Of a stretch of DNA of 64,000 bases, positions 45,343-54,321 are shown piece by piece. Numbering within the stretch: position 1 is the stretch's first letter; the number at the start of each line of letters is the position of its first letter. A program made the translations under genes and the position numbers. The stretch is from Bacillota bacterium (lineage in GTDB: Bacteria > Bacillota > Clostridia > Acetivibrionales > DSM-1351): the NCBI GenBank assembly GCA_023444055.1, contig JAEZRV010000060.1, positions 6,043-70,042 on the forward strand, written 5' to 3'. Below the pieces are notes generated by a model. It searched no databases. It was not told where the DNA came from and worked only from the letters and a program-made list of their open reading frames with translations.

Positions 45343-45377
45343 AATAATCTCATTCTAAATGTTGGTATGAGATTATT
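45343..45377 (-). terminator. Terminator between whiA and spoIIAA
   Basis: AATAATCTCAT and ATGAGATTATT form an 11-bp stem with a 13-base loop; T-rich on both sides. Confidence 0.8.
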
Positions 45378-45425
45378 TTTTAGTTACACAAAGTATTTAA
45401 TTCGCTATTTCCCTATTTTTTCCTT

Positions 45426-46373
45426 TTAATTTATCAAGCTACTTCTTTCTCTGATATTATTAGCTATTTCATCTAATTTTCTAAGTCTATGATTAACTCC
45501 TGACTTACCTAGCTTGGGTGTTAACATTTCTCCTAGTTCTTTTAGGCTTAATTCAGAATATTCAAGCCTCAAATTTGCAATGTCAATAAGATTTTCTGGA
45601 AGATTTTTAATACCCATGGTGGATTCAATTAATTTGATATTTTCCGCCTGCCTTACAGATGCATTTACTGTTTTTTCAAGGTTCGCGGTTTCGCAGTTTA
45701 CTATTCTATTAACACTATTTCTCATGTCCTTTAGTATTCTTACATTTTCAAATTCCATTAATGCACCATGTGCACCAATAATATTTAAAAAGTCCACTAT
45801 GTTTTCACCCTCTTTTATATATGCTACATAGTTTCCTTTTCTTATAATTATTTTTACATTTATTCCATAGTCCTTTAGTATTTCTTTAATAATTTCTGTA
45901 CACTTTTTGTTTCGAGTTGCAATTTCTAAATGATAGGTTTTTTCAGGGTCACTGACAGAACCCCCTGATAGGAAAACTGCTCTAAGAAAGCTTTTTTTAC
46001 AACAAACTTTTTTTAGTGTAGTATTTATAGGAAATAAATCATCTTCATTAAATGCGCTAATTTCAAAATCATAAAGTATTTTATTAATCATTTGCATAGA
46101 TGCAAAAATTATTGAATACGAAATATGTTTTTTAAGTTTACTGCTTCTTCTTATCGAAACCTCTGGGCTCATACCATATACTTTTCTTACTGCAGTATAT
46201 AGTCTTCTAGCAAATGCAGCATTTTCGGTAATGACCTTAATATTTCTTGAATCCTTTTCATGTAAAAATAGATTACCTGATAAAACAACTCCGAAAATTT
46301 CAGACTTTTTGCAACATTCATCATTTAGCTCTATTCTGCAAAGCTCATCTTTTACTAAAGTTGAAAAAGACAC
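45426..46373 (-). CDS. whiA: DNA-binding protein WhiA
   Basis: About 315 residues with a LAGLIDADG-like N-terminal domain (AVFLSGGSVSDPEKTYHLEI) and a C-terminal helix-turn-helix (LSLKELGEMLTPKLGKSGVN then HRLRKLDEIA). WhiA influences cell division and chromosome segregation in Firmicutes. GTG 46373 (MSFSTLVKDEL) matches the family start and has GGGAG about 8 nt upstream; the GTG at 46382 nearly touches that site. It normally follows yvcK; here a debranching-type gene lies between. Confidence 0.94.
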   Translation of the reverse strand: MSFSTLVKDELCRIELNDECCKKSEIFGVVLSGNLFLHEKDSRNIKVITENAAFARRLYTAVRKVYGMSPEVSIRRSSKLKKHISYSIIFASMQMINKILYDFEISAFNEDDLFPINTTLKKVCCKKSFLRAVFLSGGSVSDPEKTYHLEIATRNKKCTEIIKEILKDYGINVKIIIRKGNYVAYIKEGENIVDFLNIIGAHGALMEFENVRILKDMRNSVNRIVNCETANLEKTVNASVRQAENIKLIESTMGIKNLPENLIDIANLRLEYSELSLKELGEMLTPKLGKSGVNHRLRKLDEIANNIRERSSLIN

Positions 46374-46490
46374 CTCACTCACTCCCTAAACAAGCTCTCA
46401 TGCCAACTTATAATACTTATCTTTTAATTAGTTGCGCAATCAATATTATATTATCTTCTCTTTATTATTATTCATCACAGATAAAGCCAT

Positions 46491-46535
46491 TAGTGCACCA
46501 TTAAACGCTATATCAATAACTATTTAATAGTGCAC
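46491..46535. terminator. Hairpin after the debranching enzyme gene
   Basis: AGTGCACCATTAAA pairs with TTTAATAGTGCACT with one mismatch. The T-run is weak on the minus strand, so it may be a terminator or a 3'-end stabiliser. Confidence 0.5.
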
Positions 46536-46547
46536 TTTTAATATAAA

Positions 46548-48515
46548 TTAAATCTGAGCATCCTCAACCGCTGCTCTTAAAATTTCAGACACGCTCCATG
46601 CCTGTGCAAAGCAGCCTCTAGGATAGTGAGGAACATTTCCATCAAATATCTCGGAAATACTACCCAACCCACCATCCTTCATATGATCAATAAATGGCAA
46701 AATAAAATCTAAAGCATTTTTTCTGGCTACTTTTGTTGATCCATTAACTCTAACATAAGCCTTTATAAACCTTCCTAGAGGCCATGTCCAAACAGTTCCC
46801 TGATGATATGCACCATCTCTGCTCCATACATCCCCCGAATATACACCCTTATATTGCGAATTATTTTTAGATAGGCTTCTTAATCCATATGGTGTGTATA
46901 GTTCCTTCCACACTTTTTCCACAATACTCTTAGCCATATCACCATCAACAACTGCAAATGAAAGTCCAACAGCCATTATCTGATTTGGTCTTACACTTGG
47001 ATCTTTCCCAAAATCATTAACTACGTCATACAAGCAATTGTCAGTACCATTCCAAAAAACTTTTTCGAAAGAATCTTTAGTCTTATGAGCTAAATTAATA
47101 TATATATCTCTATCTTCAAATTTCTTTGCCATATGCGACATAACCATTAATGCATTATACCACAAAGCATTTATTTCAACTGCTTTCCCATGTCGTGGAG
47201 TAACAACCCAGTCACCCACTTTTGCATCCATCCAAGTCAATTGGGTATGTGGATTTCCAGCCGTAATAAGACCATCTTCAGTCATTCTAATGTCAAAAAC
47301 AGTTCCATCTCTAAATCCAATAAAAATTTCCTTTAGGCAATCATATATTTTTTCTTTAATAAAACTATAATCATTCGTATATTCTAAATAATTATATACT
47401 GCTTCAAAATACCATAAAGCAGCATCAACACTATTATATGCAGGCTGTTGACCATCATCTGGAAACATATTTGGTATAAGTCCATGCTTTACATATTTTG
47501 AAAAAGTGTAAAGAATATCTTTTGCATCGTCATACCTACCTGTAACTAGTGTAAGTCCACTAAAGGCTATCATTGTATCTCTGCCCCAATCAGTAAACCA
47601 CGGGTATCCGGCTATCACAGTTTTAGAATCTGTAGATTTTCTATAGACAATAAAGTTATCTGCCGCTAAAACTAGTCTTCTACACAGTTCATTATTATAT
47701 GCCTTTTTGTCCAGCAGCTCAGATAGGCGCTTTTCTTCTGCATTAATTACTTCTTCAGCATCAATCTTACAACTTTCAAGTTTCTCAATAGTTGCAACAA
47801 AAGATATCGTTTTACATTCTGAGGGTTTCAGCTCAATGCTAAAATATCCTGGCATAAAATGATCCTCAAAGCTATCAAGACCACGTTCCTGCTCAAGAGT
47901 ATAAAGCATATTATAAAAATAGCAATTATCAAGCTTTTTAAACTGTCCTATACTTGTACTAAAACTCAATGTTACATCAGAGCCTTTTGGTGTAATGCTT
48001 GCTCCATTATCATTTGCCACTGTATCAAAATGCAAATAGCTGCAATTGCTTTGATGGTGATGATCTCTATAATTAATTAATGGTGAAAGCTTTAAAACAG
48101 CAGCTTTTGAACCATTTCTAATCTCATATCTAACGACAGTAGTATTTTCCCCGTACTTCATTGCAATTTTCTTTTTTACGAAAACATCCTTATAGCTATA
48201 TACAAACTCAGGAAGATAATCATATTGAACCCTTTGAAGGTTATTAAATCCTTGGTTTATATATCCGTCTGATGTCTTGAATGAAGCAAAAGATGCCGAA
48301 GTACCATCCTCAAAAATCAAATCCTCCATAACATTGGATAAAAGCAGATGCCTACTTGTGGGCGGCTTCAACGCCGCTATAAGCAAACCATGATAACGTC
48401 TGCTGTTTGAACAAATTAATGACCCTGATGCATACCCGCCTATTCCGTTTGTTATAATCCATTCTCTGCTACTTCCTTGCTCATAACTATACCAATAGCT
48501 TTTTCCAAACTCCAT
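46548..48515 (-). CDS. Glycogen debranching enzyme-like amylo-alpha-1,6-glucosidase
   Basis: About 655 residues: an N-terminal GDE_N-like domain (EWIITNGIGGYASGSLICSN, RRYHGLLIA) and a C-terminal (alpha/alpha)6 catalytic domain of the GH133 type (FTDWGRDTMIAFSGLTLVTG, the GNPHTQLTWMDAKVGDWVVT segment, DGAYHQGTVWTWPLG). It probably removes alpha-1,6 branches of glycogen-like polymers. ATG 48515 (MEFGKSYW) is chosen; the GTG 48578 frame (MPSPCHF...) crosses the hairpin module. It interrupts the usual yvcK-whiA pair. Confidence 0.88.
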   Translation of the reverse strand: MEFGKSYWYSYEQGSSREWIITNGIGGYASGSLICSNSRRYHGLLIAALKPPTSRHLLLSNVMEDLIFEDGTSASFASFKTSDGYINQGFNNLQRVQYDYLPEFVYSYKDVFVKKKIAMKYGENTTVVRYEIRNGSKAAVLKLSPLINYRDHHHQSNCSYLHFDTVANDNGASITPKGSDVTLSFSTSIGQFKKLDNCYFYNMLYTLEQERGLDSFEDHFMPGYFSIELKPSECKTISFVATIEKLESCKIDAEEVINAEEKRLSELLDKKAYNNELCRRLVLAADNFIVYRKSTDSKTVIAGYPWFTDWGRDTMIAFSGLTLVTGRYDDAKDILYTFSKYVKHGLIPNMFPDDGQQPAYNSVDAALWYFEAVYNYLEYTNDYSFIKEKIYDCLKEIFIGFRDGTVFDIRMTEDGLITAGNPHTQLTWMDAKVGDWVVTPRHGKAVEINALWYNALMVMSHMAKKFEDRDIYINLAHKTKDSFEKVFWNGTDNCLYDVVNDFGKDPSVRPNQIMAVGLSFAVVDGDMAKSIVEKVWKELYTPYGLRSLSKNNSQYKGVYSGDVWSRDGAYHQGTVWTWPLGRFIKAYVRVNGSTKVARKNALDFILPFIDHMKDGGLGSISEIFDGNVPHYPRGCFAQAWSVSEILRAAVEDAQI

Positions 48516-48587
48516 ATATATGTCCATGTCCCGCATTCTACACAAAACCACATTAAAGAAATGACATGGACTCGGCACCTCCTTTTT
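48516..48587 (-). repeat. SD-hairpin-ATG module upstream of the debranching enzyme
   Basis: Minus strand: AAGGAGGT (48577-48584), GCCGA, arm GTCCATGTC (48563-48571), loop, arm GACATGGAC (48522-48530), ATATAT, ATG. Same 61-nt gap, 50-nt hairpin and 11-nt residue as at spoVAC, although parts of the loop differ. The decoy ATG in the first arm would give only four codons. Confidence 0.85.
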
Positions 48588-48667
48588 TTATTTTTTTAAT
48601 TTATTTCACACTTACACTCCTATCTATTATTAGTATTCACATAATATGGTTGGAGAATTTATTCAAA

Positions 48668-49984
48668 TCATGTATTTAATCTTTCTCTCGCATAGTAATA
48701 GTCAAGAACTCTATCCTTATCACGAGATAAAACAAGATCTGAAACCAATTCTATTATTTTTTTTGCAAGTTTGTTTGAATCATGTCTTACTAAATTATTA
48801 TTTACTGCCTTAAAATCACCAGTTATAAGTTCAATCCCCATTTTTTCAACCACATCAGAGTCAACCTTTACAAGCTCTGCCCCATCTACCAAATATCTTT
48901 CCCGTAGTTCATCTGGTATAGAAGAGTTATTAACCACACAAAAATCAATTATTCCCTTTTTGGTATGTTTTTCAATAGCTTTTACATGATCACTTAGTGT
49001 ATACCCCTGAGTTTCGCATGGTTGTGTCATAACATTGCATACATATACAATTATTGCTTTTGTTTTTTGTAGTGCTTCACATACCCCCCCCACTAAAAGA
49101 TTTGGTATAATGCTTGTATACAGGCTACCAGGTCCTAATACTACTATATCAGCTTCCATAATTGCCTCAATAGCTTCATTTAATGGCTTTACGTTTTGCT
49201 GATTAAAATAGACTCTTTCAATTTTTGAATCATCAGTTAAATCTCTATGTCCAATATTAAATTCTCCCAAAATTGTATTTCCATTGTCTGTTTCAGCGCA
49301 CAATCTTACATCATCAAGAGTAATAGGTAAAACTTTACCTGTTACAGCTAAAACATCACTCATTTTCTTAACAGCCTCTTCAAAGCTATCAGAAATACCG
49401 TCCATAGCAGCTAGAAATAAATTACCAAAGCTTTGCCCTTTTAGCATACCATCTTGAAATCTGTATTGAAGAAGCTTCTGCATAATAGGTTCAGTATTAG
49501 CTAAAGCAAGTATACAGTTTCGAATATCCCCAGGTGGTAACATTCCAAGATCCTCTCTCAAAACTCCAGATCCTCCTCCATCATCTGCTACTGTTACTAA
49601 TGCTGTCAGATTAGATGTATACTGTTTTAATCCTCTAAGCATAGTTGAAAGACCTGTGCCACCTCCAATAGCAACTATTTTAGGACCCTTTACTGATATT
49701 CTTTTTTCATTGAGAAGACTGCTCAAGCCTTCTGGATTTAAAGAATTTTTTTTATAATGATTTAATGCAGAAAATATTGTACGAGCAAGTAACTTCAATG
49801 CAAATAATACAGAAACAACACCTAACAATGCTAAGATAATCATTAAGATAACAAAAGGAATGCCTTTACTATAATAGTCAATAGCAAATGTAATACTTAA
49901 GCAAATAAGTATTAGACCTACTGCAAGTAGCAACCCTAACCTAATCATTTTAGCACGTGGTACTCCCCAGTCTGTTGCTCTCAT
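48668..49984 (-). CDS. yvcK: YvcK/GlmR family protein
   Basis: 438 residues. Two N-terminal membrane helices (about 14-33 and 40-66) precede a YvcK/CofD-like domain with KIVAIGGGTGLSTMLRGLK, VADDGGGSGVLREDLGMLPP and VLGPGSLYTSIIPNLLVGGV. YvcK binds UDP-GlcNAc and directs carbon to the cell wall (GlmR in Bacillus). The membrane-anchored form is common in clostridia. Its ATG overlaps the rapZ stop by four bases (ATGA), so the two are translationally coupled. Confidence 0.94.
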   Translation of the reverse strand: MRATDWGVPRAKMIRLGLLLAVGLILICLSITFAIDYYSKGIPFVILMIILALLGVVSVLFALKLLARTIFSALNHYKKNSLNPEGLSSLLNEKRISVKGPKIVAIGGGTGLSTMLRGLKQYTSNLTALVTVADDGGGSGVLREDLGMLPPGDIRNCILALANTEPIMQKLLQYRFQDGMLKGQSFGNLFLAAMDGISDSFEEAVKKMSDVLAVTGKVLPITLDDVRLCAETDNGNTILGEFNIGHRDLTDDSKIERVYFNQQNVKPLNEAIEAIMEADIVVLGPGSLYTSIIPNLLVGGVCEALQKTKAIIVYVCNVMTQPCETQGYTLSDHVKAIEKHTKKGIIDFCVVNNSSIPDELRERYLVDGAELVKVDSDVVEKMGIELITGDFKAVNNNLVRHDSNKLAKKIIELVSDLVLSRDKDRVLDYYYARERLNT

Positions 49985-50856
49985 TTACCAACACCTCTAC
50001 TATCTTTCTCTATATCCCTATGTTCAATGATAGTTCTATGCTCCTTCTCTTTCAGCCTTCTAAACACCTCATCTGCTATAGCAACAGATCTGTGTCTACC
50101 ACCTGTACAACCTATTCCAATATCAAGTTGAGCTTTTCCTTCCTTAATATAATTAGGAATAAGAAAATCCAACATATCATCCAGTTTCTCTATAAATTCC
50201 TTTGTTTCATGGGCAGATAAAACAAACTCTTTTACCATTTCATCCTTACCAGTTTTCAGCTTCATAGGAGCAATATAATAAGGGTTAGGAATAAATCTAA
50301 CATCAAATACCAAGTCACAATCTGTTGGTATTCCGTATTTAAAACCAAATGAAACAATATTAATAATTATACCTTTAAATGTCTTTCCTTCCAAAAATAT
50401 GTTATTTATTTCCTGCTTGAGTTGACGAGTAGCAAGTGTTGAAGTGTCAATAATATAATTGGACTTTGATTTTATTGTCTCAAGAGCCTTTCGTTCTTCT
50501 CTTATTCCTTTTAGTAATCTTCCCTCTTGAGATAATGGATGCTGCCTTCTGCTTTCCTTATATCTCTTTACAAGAACATCATCAGCAGCTTCTAAAAATA
50601 ATATTTCATATGAGAAACCTGATTGTTTAACCTCATCAAGAGCTGGGAAAAGATCATGCAGCAACTCTCCACCCCTGATATCTATAACCAGTGCAATTTT
50701 TTCCATTTTCCCTTCACTCTGAGCACTAATTTCAGCGAACTTAGGAATTAATGCAGGAGGCAAATTATCAACACAGAAAAAACCAATATCCTCTAAATAA
50801 TTTGTTACAAGACTTTTACCTGCTCCTGACATACCTGTTACTATCACAAATCTCAT
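49981..50856 (-). CDS. rapZ: RNase adapter/nucleotide-binding protein RapZ (YvcJ)
   Basis: 291 residues with a Walker A P-loop at the N terminus (VTGMSGAGKS, residues 5-14), Walker B-like VIDIRGGELL, and C-terminal block DIGIGCTGGRHRSVAIADEV. The family includes YvcJ, which hydrolyses GTP/ATP, and RapZ, which controls glmS through small RNA turnover in enterobacteria; the role in Firmicutes is less clear. Ribosome site GGGAGG. Confidence 0.95.
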   Translation of the reverse strand: MRFVIVTGMSGAGKSLVTNYLEDIGFFCVDNLPPALIPKFAEISAQSEGKMEKIALVIDIRGGELLHDLFPALDEVKQSGFSYEILFLEAADDVLVKRYKESRRQHPLSQEGRLLKGIREERKALETIKSKSNYIIDTSTLATRQLKQEINNIFLEGKTFKGIIINIVSFGFKYGIPTDCDLVFDVRFIPNPYYIAPMKLKTGKDEMVKEFVLSAHETKEFIEKLDDMLDFLIPNYIKEGKAQLDIGIGCTGGRHRSVAIADEVFRRLKEKEHRTIIEHRDIEKDSRGVGK

Positions 50857-50883
50857 TTGTATCCTCCCAAATCTTTTACCTTT

Positions 50884-51801
50884 TTAATTAAAGTCTCCAA
50901 TAATCCTCAGCTCAGGTTCAAGTTCTACATTGAACCTGTCTTTCACGGTACTTTGAATAAATTTAATTAGTTCAAGAACATCTTTGCAAGTAGCATTACC
51001 CGAATTAATTATAAAACCACTATGCTTATCAGATATCTTTGCGCCACCAATACTATATCCTCTTAATCCACAATCATCAATCAGCTTGCCAACAAAATGT
51101 CCTTGTGGTCTTTTGAATACACTACCTGCACTAGGCCATTCAAGAGGTTGTTTATCTCTTCTTTTGAAGTTAAAATCATCCATTAGTTCCTTAATTTTTT
51201 CACTATCACCACGATTGAGCTTAAGTCTTGTTTTTAAAACAATGCCTTTAGTTTTTTGAATAATACTATTTCTATAAGAAAAATCATGTTCTTTACCTTT
51301 TACAGAAATTATGCAGCCACTAGCATCAATATACTCTGTCTGTTCAACTACCATAGACATTTCACCAATGTATGCACCTGCATTCATTGTTACAGCTCCA
51401 CCGATGGTGCCGGGAATACCTTCTGCAAATTCAAGACCTGAAAGTGAGTTGTTTAGTGCTATTTTTGAAGCTGTAGATATAAGCATGCCTGCATCAAACT
51501 CGATGAACTCTCCTTCAACAGAATAATTATTCATGTTATCGTATATTTTAATAACTACGCCTCTAATCCCCTTGTCAGATACTAAAAGATTGGTCCCGTT
51601 ACCCATCACCATGTATGGGATTTTAGAGCTAGTAAAGTATTTTACAATCTCTTCTATCTGCTTACAGCTGTCGGGTAAAACCATTATATCCGCTGGACCG
51701 CCTATCTTAAATGAAGTGTGTTTACTCATAGGTTCATTAACTAAAACTCTTTTTTCTCCTAAAATTAAAGAAAGTCTATCAATAAGCTCTTGATTATGCA
51801 A
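50884..51801 (-). CDS. murB: UDP-N-acetylenolpyruvoylglucosamine reductase
   Basis: 305 residues; FAD-dependent reduction that makes UDP-MurNAc for peptidoglycan. FAD-binding segment YMVMGNGTNLLVSDKGIRGV, GLEFAEGIPGTIGGAVTMNA and catalytic Ser in WPSAGSVFKRPQGHFVGKLI; type IIb by its short length. Start TTG with GGGGGAG about 8-9 nt upstream. It lies in the conserved hprK-PHP-murB-rapZ-yvcK order. Confidence 0.97.
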   Translation of the reverse strand: MHNQELIDRLSLILGEKRVLVNEPMSKHTSFKIGGPADIMVLPDSCKQIEEIVKYFTSSKIPYMVMGNGTNLLVSDKGIRGVVIKIYDNMNNYSVEGEFIEFDAGMLISTASKIALNNSLSGLEFAEGIPGTIGGAVTMNAGAYIGEMSMVVEQTEYIDASGCIISVKGKEHDFSYRNSIIQKTKGIVLKTRLKLNRGDSEKIKELMDDFNFKRRDKQPLEWPSAGSVFKRPQGHFVGKLIDDCGLRGYSIGGAKISDKHSGFIINSGNATCKDVLELIKFIQSTVKDRFNVELEPELRIIGDFN

Positions 51802-51943
51802 TTTTCTGAACTCCCCCTTTCAAAAAGCTTGAAAATATATTTTCACATAATATTTAATCTACACAGCAAAATTATATGCGTCATATTATATTACTCAACT
51901 CCCAAGCTACAAAATCAGTATCACATCTGAAAAGCAATTAATA

Positions 51944-52678
51944 TTAAGAATCACCTAGATTCTTAATTCTTTTTCTTCTTTCTAGCAAATATACATCCAT
52001 TTTTTCTACAGAGGTAGTAACTACCAGTTCTTCAGGTACTTCAGCCTCTTCAAGTAATTTAGTCACATAGTCAAATTTACCAACACCGAAACTTATATGT
52101 GCATCACTCCCAGTTGTAATTCTAACTCCATATTTTTTGCACATACGAGCTATCTGGATGCAATTTTGTTCACTACCCCTTCTTACAATTGCTGACTGAT
52201 TGTTTATCTCAATAAGCTTGTTATAGTCTTTTGCAGCTTTAACAACCTTTTCTATATCAATTTGAAACTGTGGATTACCAGGATGAGCAAGTACATCTAT
52301 ATATGGATTTGATAAAACCTGTATCGCAGCATTTGTGTGTTCTTCAATTGTTGCTGGTTTTATGCATATATCGTGATAGCTTGCTAAAACCAAATCCAAT
52401 TTTTCTAAATAGTAATCATCTAAATCAATTTTTCCATTATAATTAATAATATTCAGCTCTACGCCTTTTAAAACACGAACACCATAAAGTAAATTAGGTA
52501 TTATTTCTAAATTGCCAAAATGGTATCGAAAAGGTGCTCCTGACATAGCTGGACCATGATCTGACATATTAATCATTTGTATTCCATTAGTAAATGCCTC
52601 TTTTGCATTTTCTTGAATTGTGCTGTATGCATGCCCACTCGAAATTGTGTGAGTATGAGTATCTACTACTATTTTCAA
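51944..52678 (-). CDS. PHP-domain phosphatase-like protein
   Basis: 244 residues of the PHP family, close to YcdX-type phosphatases. Metal-binding motifs: VVDTHTHTISSGHAYST at the N terminus, MSDHGPAM, LVLASYHD, VLAHPGNP and TGSDAHIS near the C terminus. Probably a zinc-dependent phosphatase of unknown substrate. Start TTG with AAGGAGG 6 nt upstream. It is between hprK and murB. Confidence 0.9.
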   Translation of the reverse strand: MKIVVDTHTHTISSGHAYSTIQENAKEAFTNGIQMINMSDHGPAMSGAPFRYHFGNLEIIPNLLYGVRVLKGVELNIINYNGKIDLDDYYLEKLDLVLASYHDICIKPATIEEHTNAAIQVLSNPYIDVLAHPGNPQFQIDIEKVVKAAKDYNKLIEINNQSAIVRRGSEQNCIQIARMCKKYGVRITTGSDAHISFGVGKFDYVTKLLEEAEVPEELVVTTSVEKMDVYLLERRKRIKNLGDS

Positions 52679-52707
52679 TTTTTTCCTCCTTGAGTCTGTT
52701 TTGTCAC

Positions 52708-53664
52708 TTATCTCATATAAAAAGTTTCTTTATAAATAGTATTATTGTTAATATTTCCCAGAACTCTTTCACTCAGAACCTGTGCAGCATTATAGCCCAT
52801 CTTCTTTTGTCTGTTGTTCATTGCCGCAACTTCTACAATAATAGCTAAATTTCTTCCAGGACTAACTGGAATAGTCAAGCATGGAACCGTCAATCCCAAC
52901 ACTTCTGTATATTCATCCTCAAGTCCTAACCTGTCATACACCTTTTTATCATTCCAGTGTTCAAGTTTAATAACAAGATTTATATTTTCTGTCATTTTAA
53001 CAGATCCAACGCCATATAAATTTTTAACATCTAGTATTCCAATACCCCTAATTTCTATGAAATGACGTATAATATCCGGAGCTGTACCTACAAGTGTTGT
53101 ATCAGATACTTTTCTAATTTCAACATTGTCATCTGCTACAAGACGATGTCCTCTTTTTACTAATTCAAGAGCAATCTCACTCTTTCCTACACCACTTTCA
53201 CCAAGTATTAGGATACCCTCACCATATACCTCTACCAGTACACCATGCATACTTGTTCTAGGTGCCAATTGTACATTAAGATATCTTATTACACCACTCA
53301 TAAATCTAGATGTAATATCATCTGTTCTAAGAACTGGTATGTTATATTTTCTTCCCACCTCAATCATCTCAGGAAATACACCAAGTCCTCTTGCAACAAC
53401 CATGCAAGGGAAACCACATTTAAAAAAATTATCTAGTCTTCTATACCTATCGCTTTCACGAAGCTGCATTAAGTATGCAGTCTCTCCTTTACCGATAATC
53501 TGCATTCTATCTGTTCCAAAATACTCCATATATCCTGCCAATTGTAGCCCAGGTCTATTAACATCTGCAGATGAAATTTCTATCTCCTCATGGTTTTTAC
53601 ATCCTGTCAATTCTTCTAATTTAAACTCTTCCTTTATTTCTTTTATGGTTACAGAAAACACCAA
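52708..53664 (-). CDS. hprK: HPr kinase/phosphorylase
   Basis: 318 residues; phosphorylates HPr at the regulatory serine with ATP or pyrophosphate and reverses this, linking sugar uptake to carbon catabolite control. P-loop GESGVGKSEIALELVKRGHR near 151-170, the signature EIRGIGILDVKNLYGVGSVK, and C-terminal region NLAIIVEVAAMNNRQKKMGY are visible. A TTG (53664) or GTG (53661) start follows AGAGGT. The HPr-like protein at 8.2 kb keeps the target serine. Confidence 0.95.
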   Translation of the reverse strand: MVFSVTIKEIKEEFKLEELTGCKNHEEIEISSADVNRPGLQLAGYMEYFGTDRMQIIGKGETAYLMQLRESDRYRRLDNFFKCGFPCMVVARGLGVFPEMIEVGRKYNIPVLRTDDITSRFMSGVIRYLNVQLAPRTSMHGVLVEVYGEGILILGESGVGKSEIALELVKRGHRLVADDNVEIRKVSDTTLVGTAPDIIRHFIEIRGIGILDVKNLYGVGSVKMTENINLVIKLEHWNDKKVYDRLGLEDEYTEVLGLTVPCLTIPVSPGRNLAIIVEVAAMNNRQKKMGYNAAQVLSERVLGNINNNTIYKETFYMR

Positions 53665-53825
53665 AAAGCACCTCTATTCCTTCAAGATACATACTCTTGT
53701 ATTATATAATACCTGTGATAAAAATGAAACACGGTAAATCAATAAATTTACAGTGTTTTCTTTTATTAATAATTGTAAATATTTTCGCACAAACATTATT
53801 AGCATAAATTCCATATACGTTAAAA

Positions 53826-53857
53826 AAGAACTATCCTATTCAGAACAGTTCTTTTTT
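53826..53857 (-). terminator. Terminator after the tRNA-Gly pair
   Basis: AAGAACT and AGTTCTT form the stem; T-run on the minus strand immediately after the CCA end of the tRNA. Confidence 0.75.
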
Positions 53858-53931
53858 GGAGCGGGTAGTGGGAATCGAACCCACGCAATCAGCTTGGAAG
53901 GCTGATGTTCTACCATTGAACTACACCCGCA
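53858..53931 (-). tRNA. tRNA-Gly (anticodon UCC)
   Basis: A complete cloverleaf: acceptor GCGGGTG/..ACCCGC-T, D arm with TTCAATGGTAG, anticodon stem around CTTCCAA (anticodon TCC), T loop GGTTCGATTCC, encoded CCA. Confidence 0.95.
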
Positions 53932-53981
53932 TAATCAATATATCAATATAACAACTCAGCGTAATGTCATTATGTAAATGA

Positions 53982-54056
53982 TGGAGCGGGTTAAGAGATT
54001 CGAACTCTCGACTTTCACCTTGGCAAGGTGACACTCTACCACTGAGTTAAACCCGC
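53982..54056 (-). tRNA. tRNA-Gly (anticodon GCC)
   Basis: A complete cloverleaf: acceptor GCGGGTT paired with AACCCGC, anticodon stem CACC/GGTG around TTGCCAA (anticodon GCC), T arm with AGTTCGAATCT, encoded CCA. Lies about 50 bases upstream of the other tRNA-Gly. Confidence 0.95.
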
Positions 54057-54265
54057 ATGACCTTTACGCAAGAGTAATTATACATACCAATTAATGTTTT
54101 GTCAACACATAATTTTTAGTTTTTATTAATTTTTTGTATCATTTTATCTATGCCCCATATCATTGTAGCCTTGGATTTTACATATTCTAACTGGAATTTA
54201 TTGCTGTGCCCATAAAGGAATTTTAAAGTTTATTACTGGGTATAAATAGTAATTCATCCAAACGC

Positions 54266-54300
54266 ATTGTCAACCCTTTTCAAATTTAATGGTTGACAAT
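54266..54300 (+). promoter_or_regulatory. BirA-type biotin operator of bioY
   Basis: ATTGTCAACC and GGTTGACAAT form a perfect 10-bp inverted repeat with 15-base spacing, the layout of biotin repressor (BirA) sites in Firmicutes. Its right half contains the -35 box, so bound BirA would block transcription when biotin is plentiful. Confidence 0.8.
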
Positions 54301-54321
54301 ACCTTTTTATTTATATATAAT
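54293..54321 (+). promoter_or_regulatory. Sigma-A promoter of bioY
   Basis: TTGACA (54293-54298) and TATAAT (54316-54321), both consensus, with 17-base spacing. Confidence 0.85.

Noticed and set aside
53126..53737. A 203-residue open frame on the plus strand opposite hprK
   Set aside because: It lies wholly opposite the well-supported hprK gene, has no ribosome site and no family resemblance; a shadow frame.
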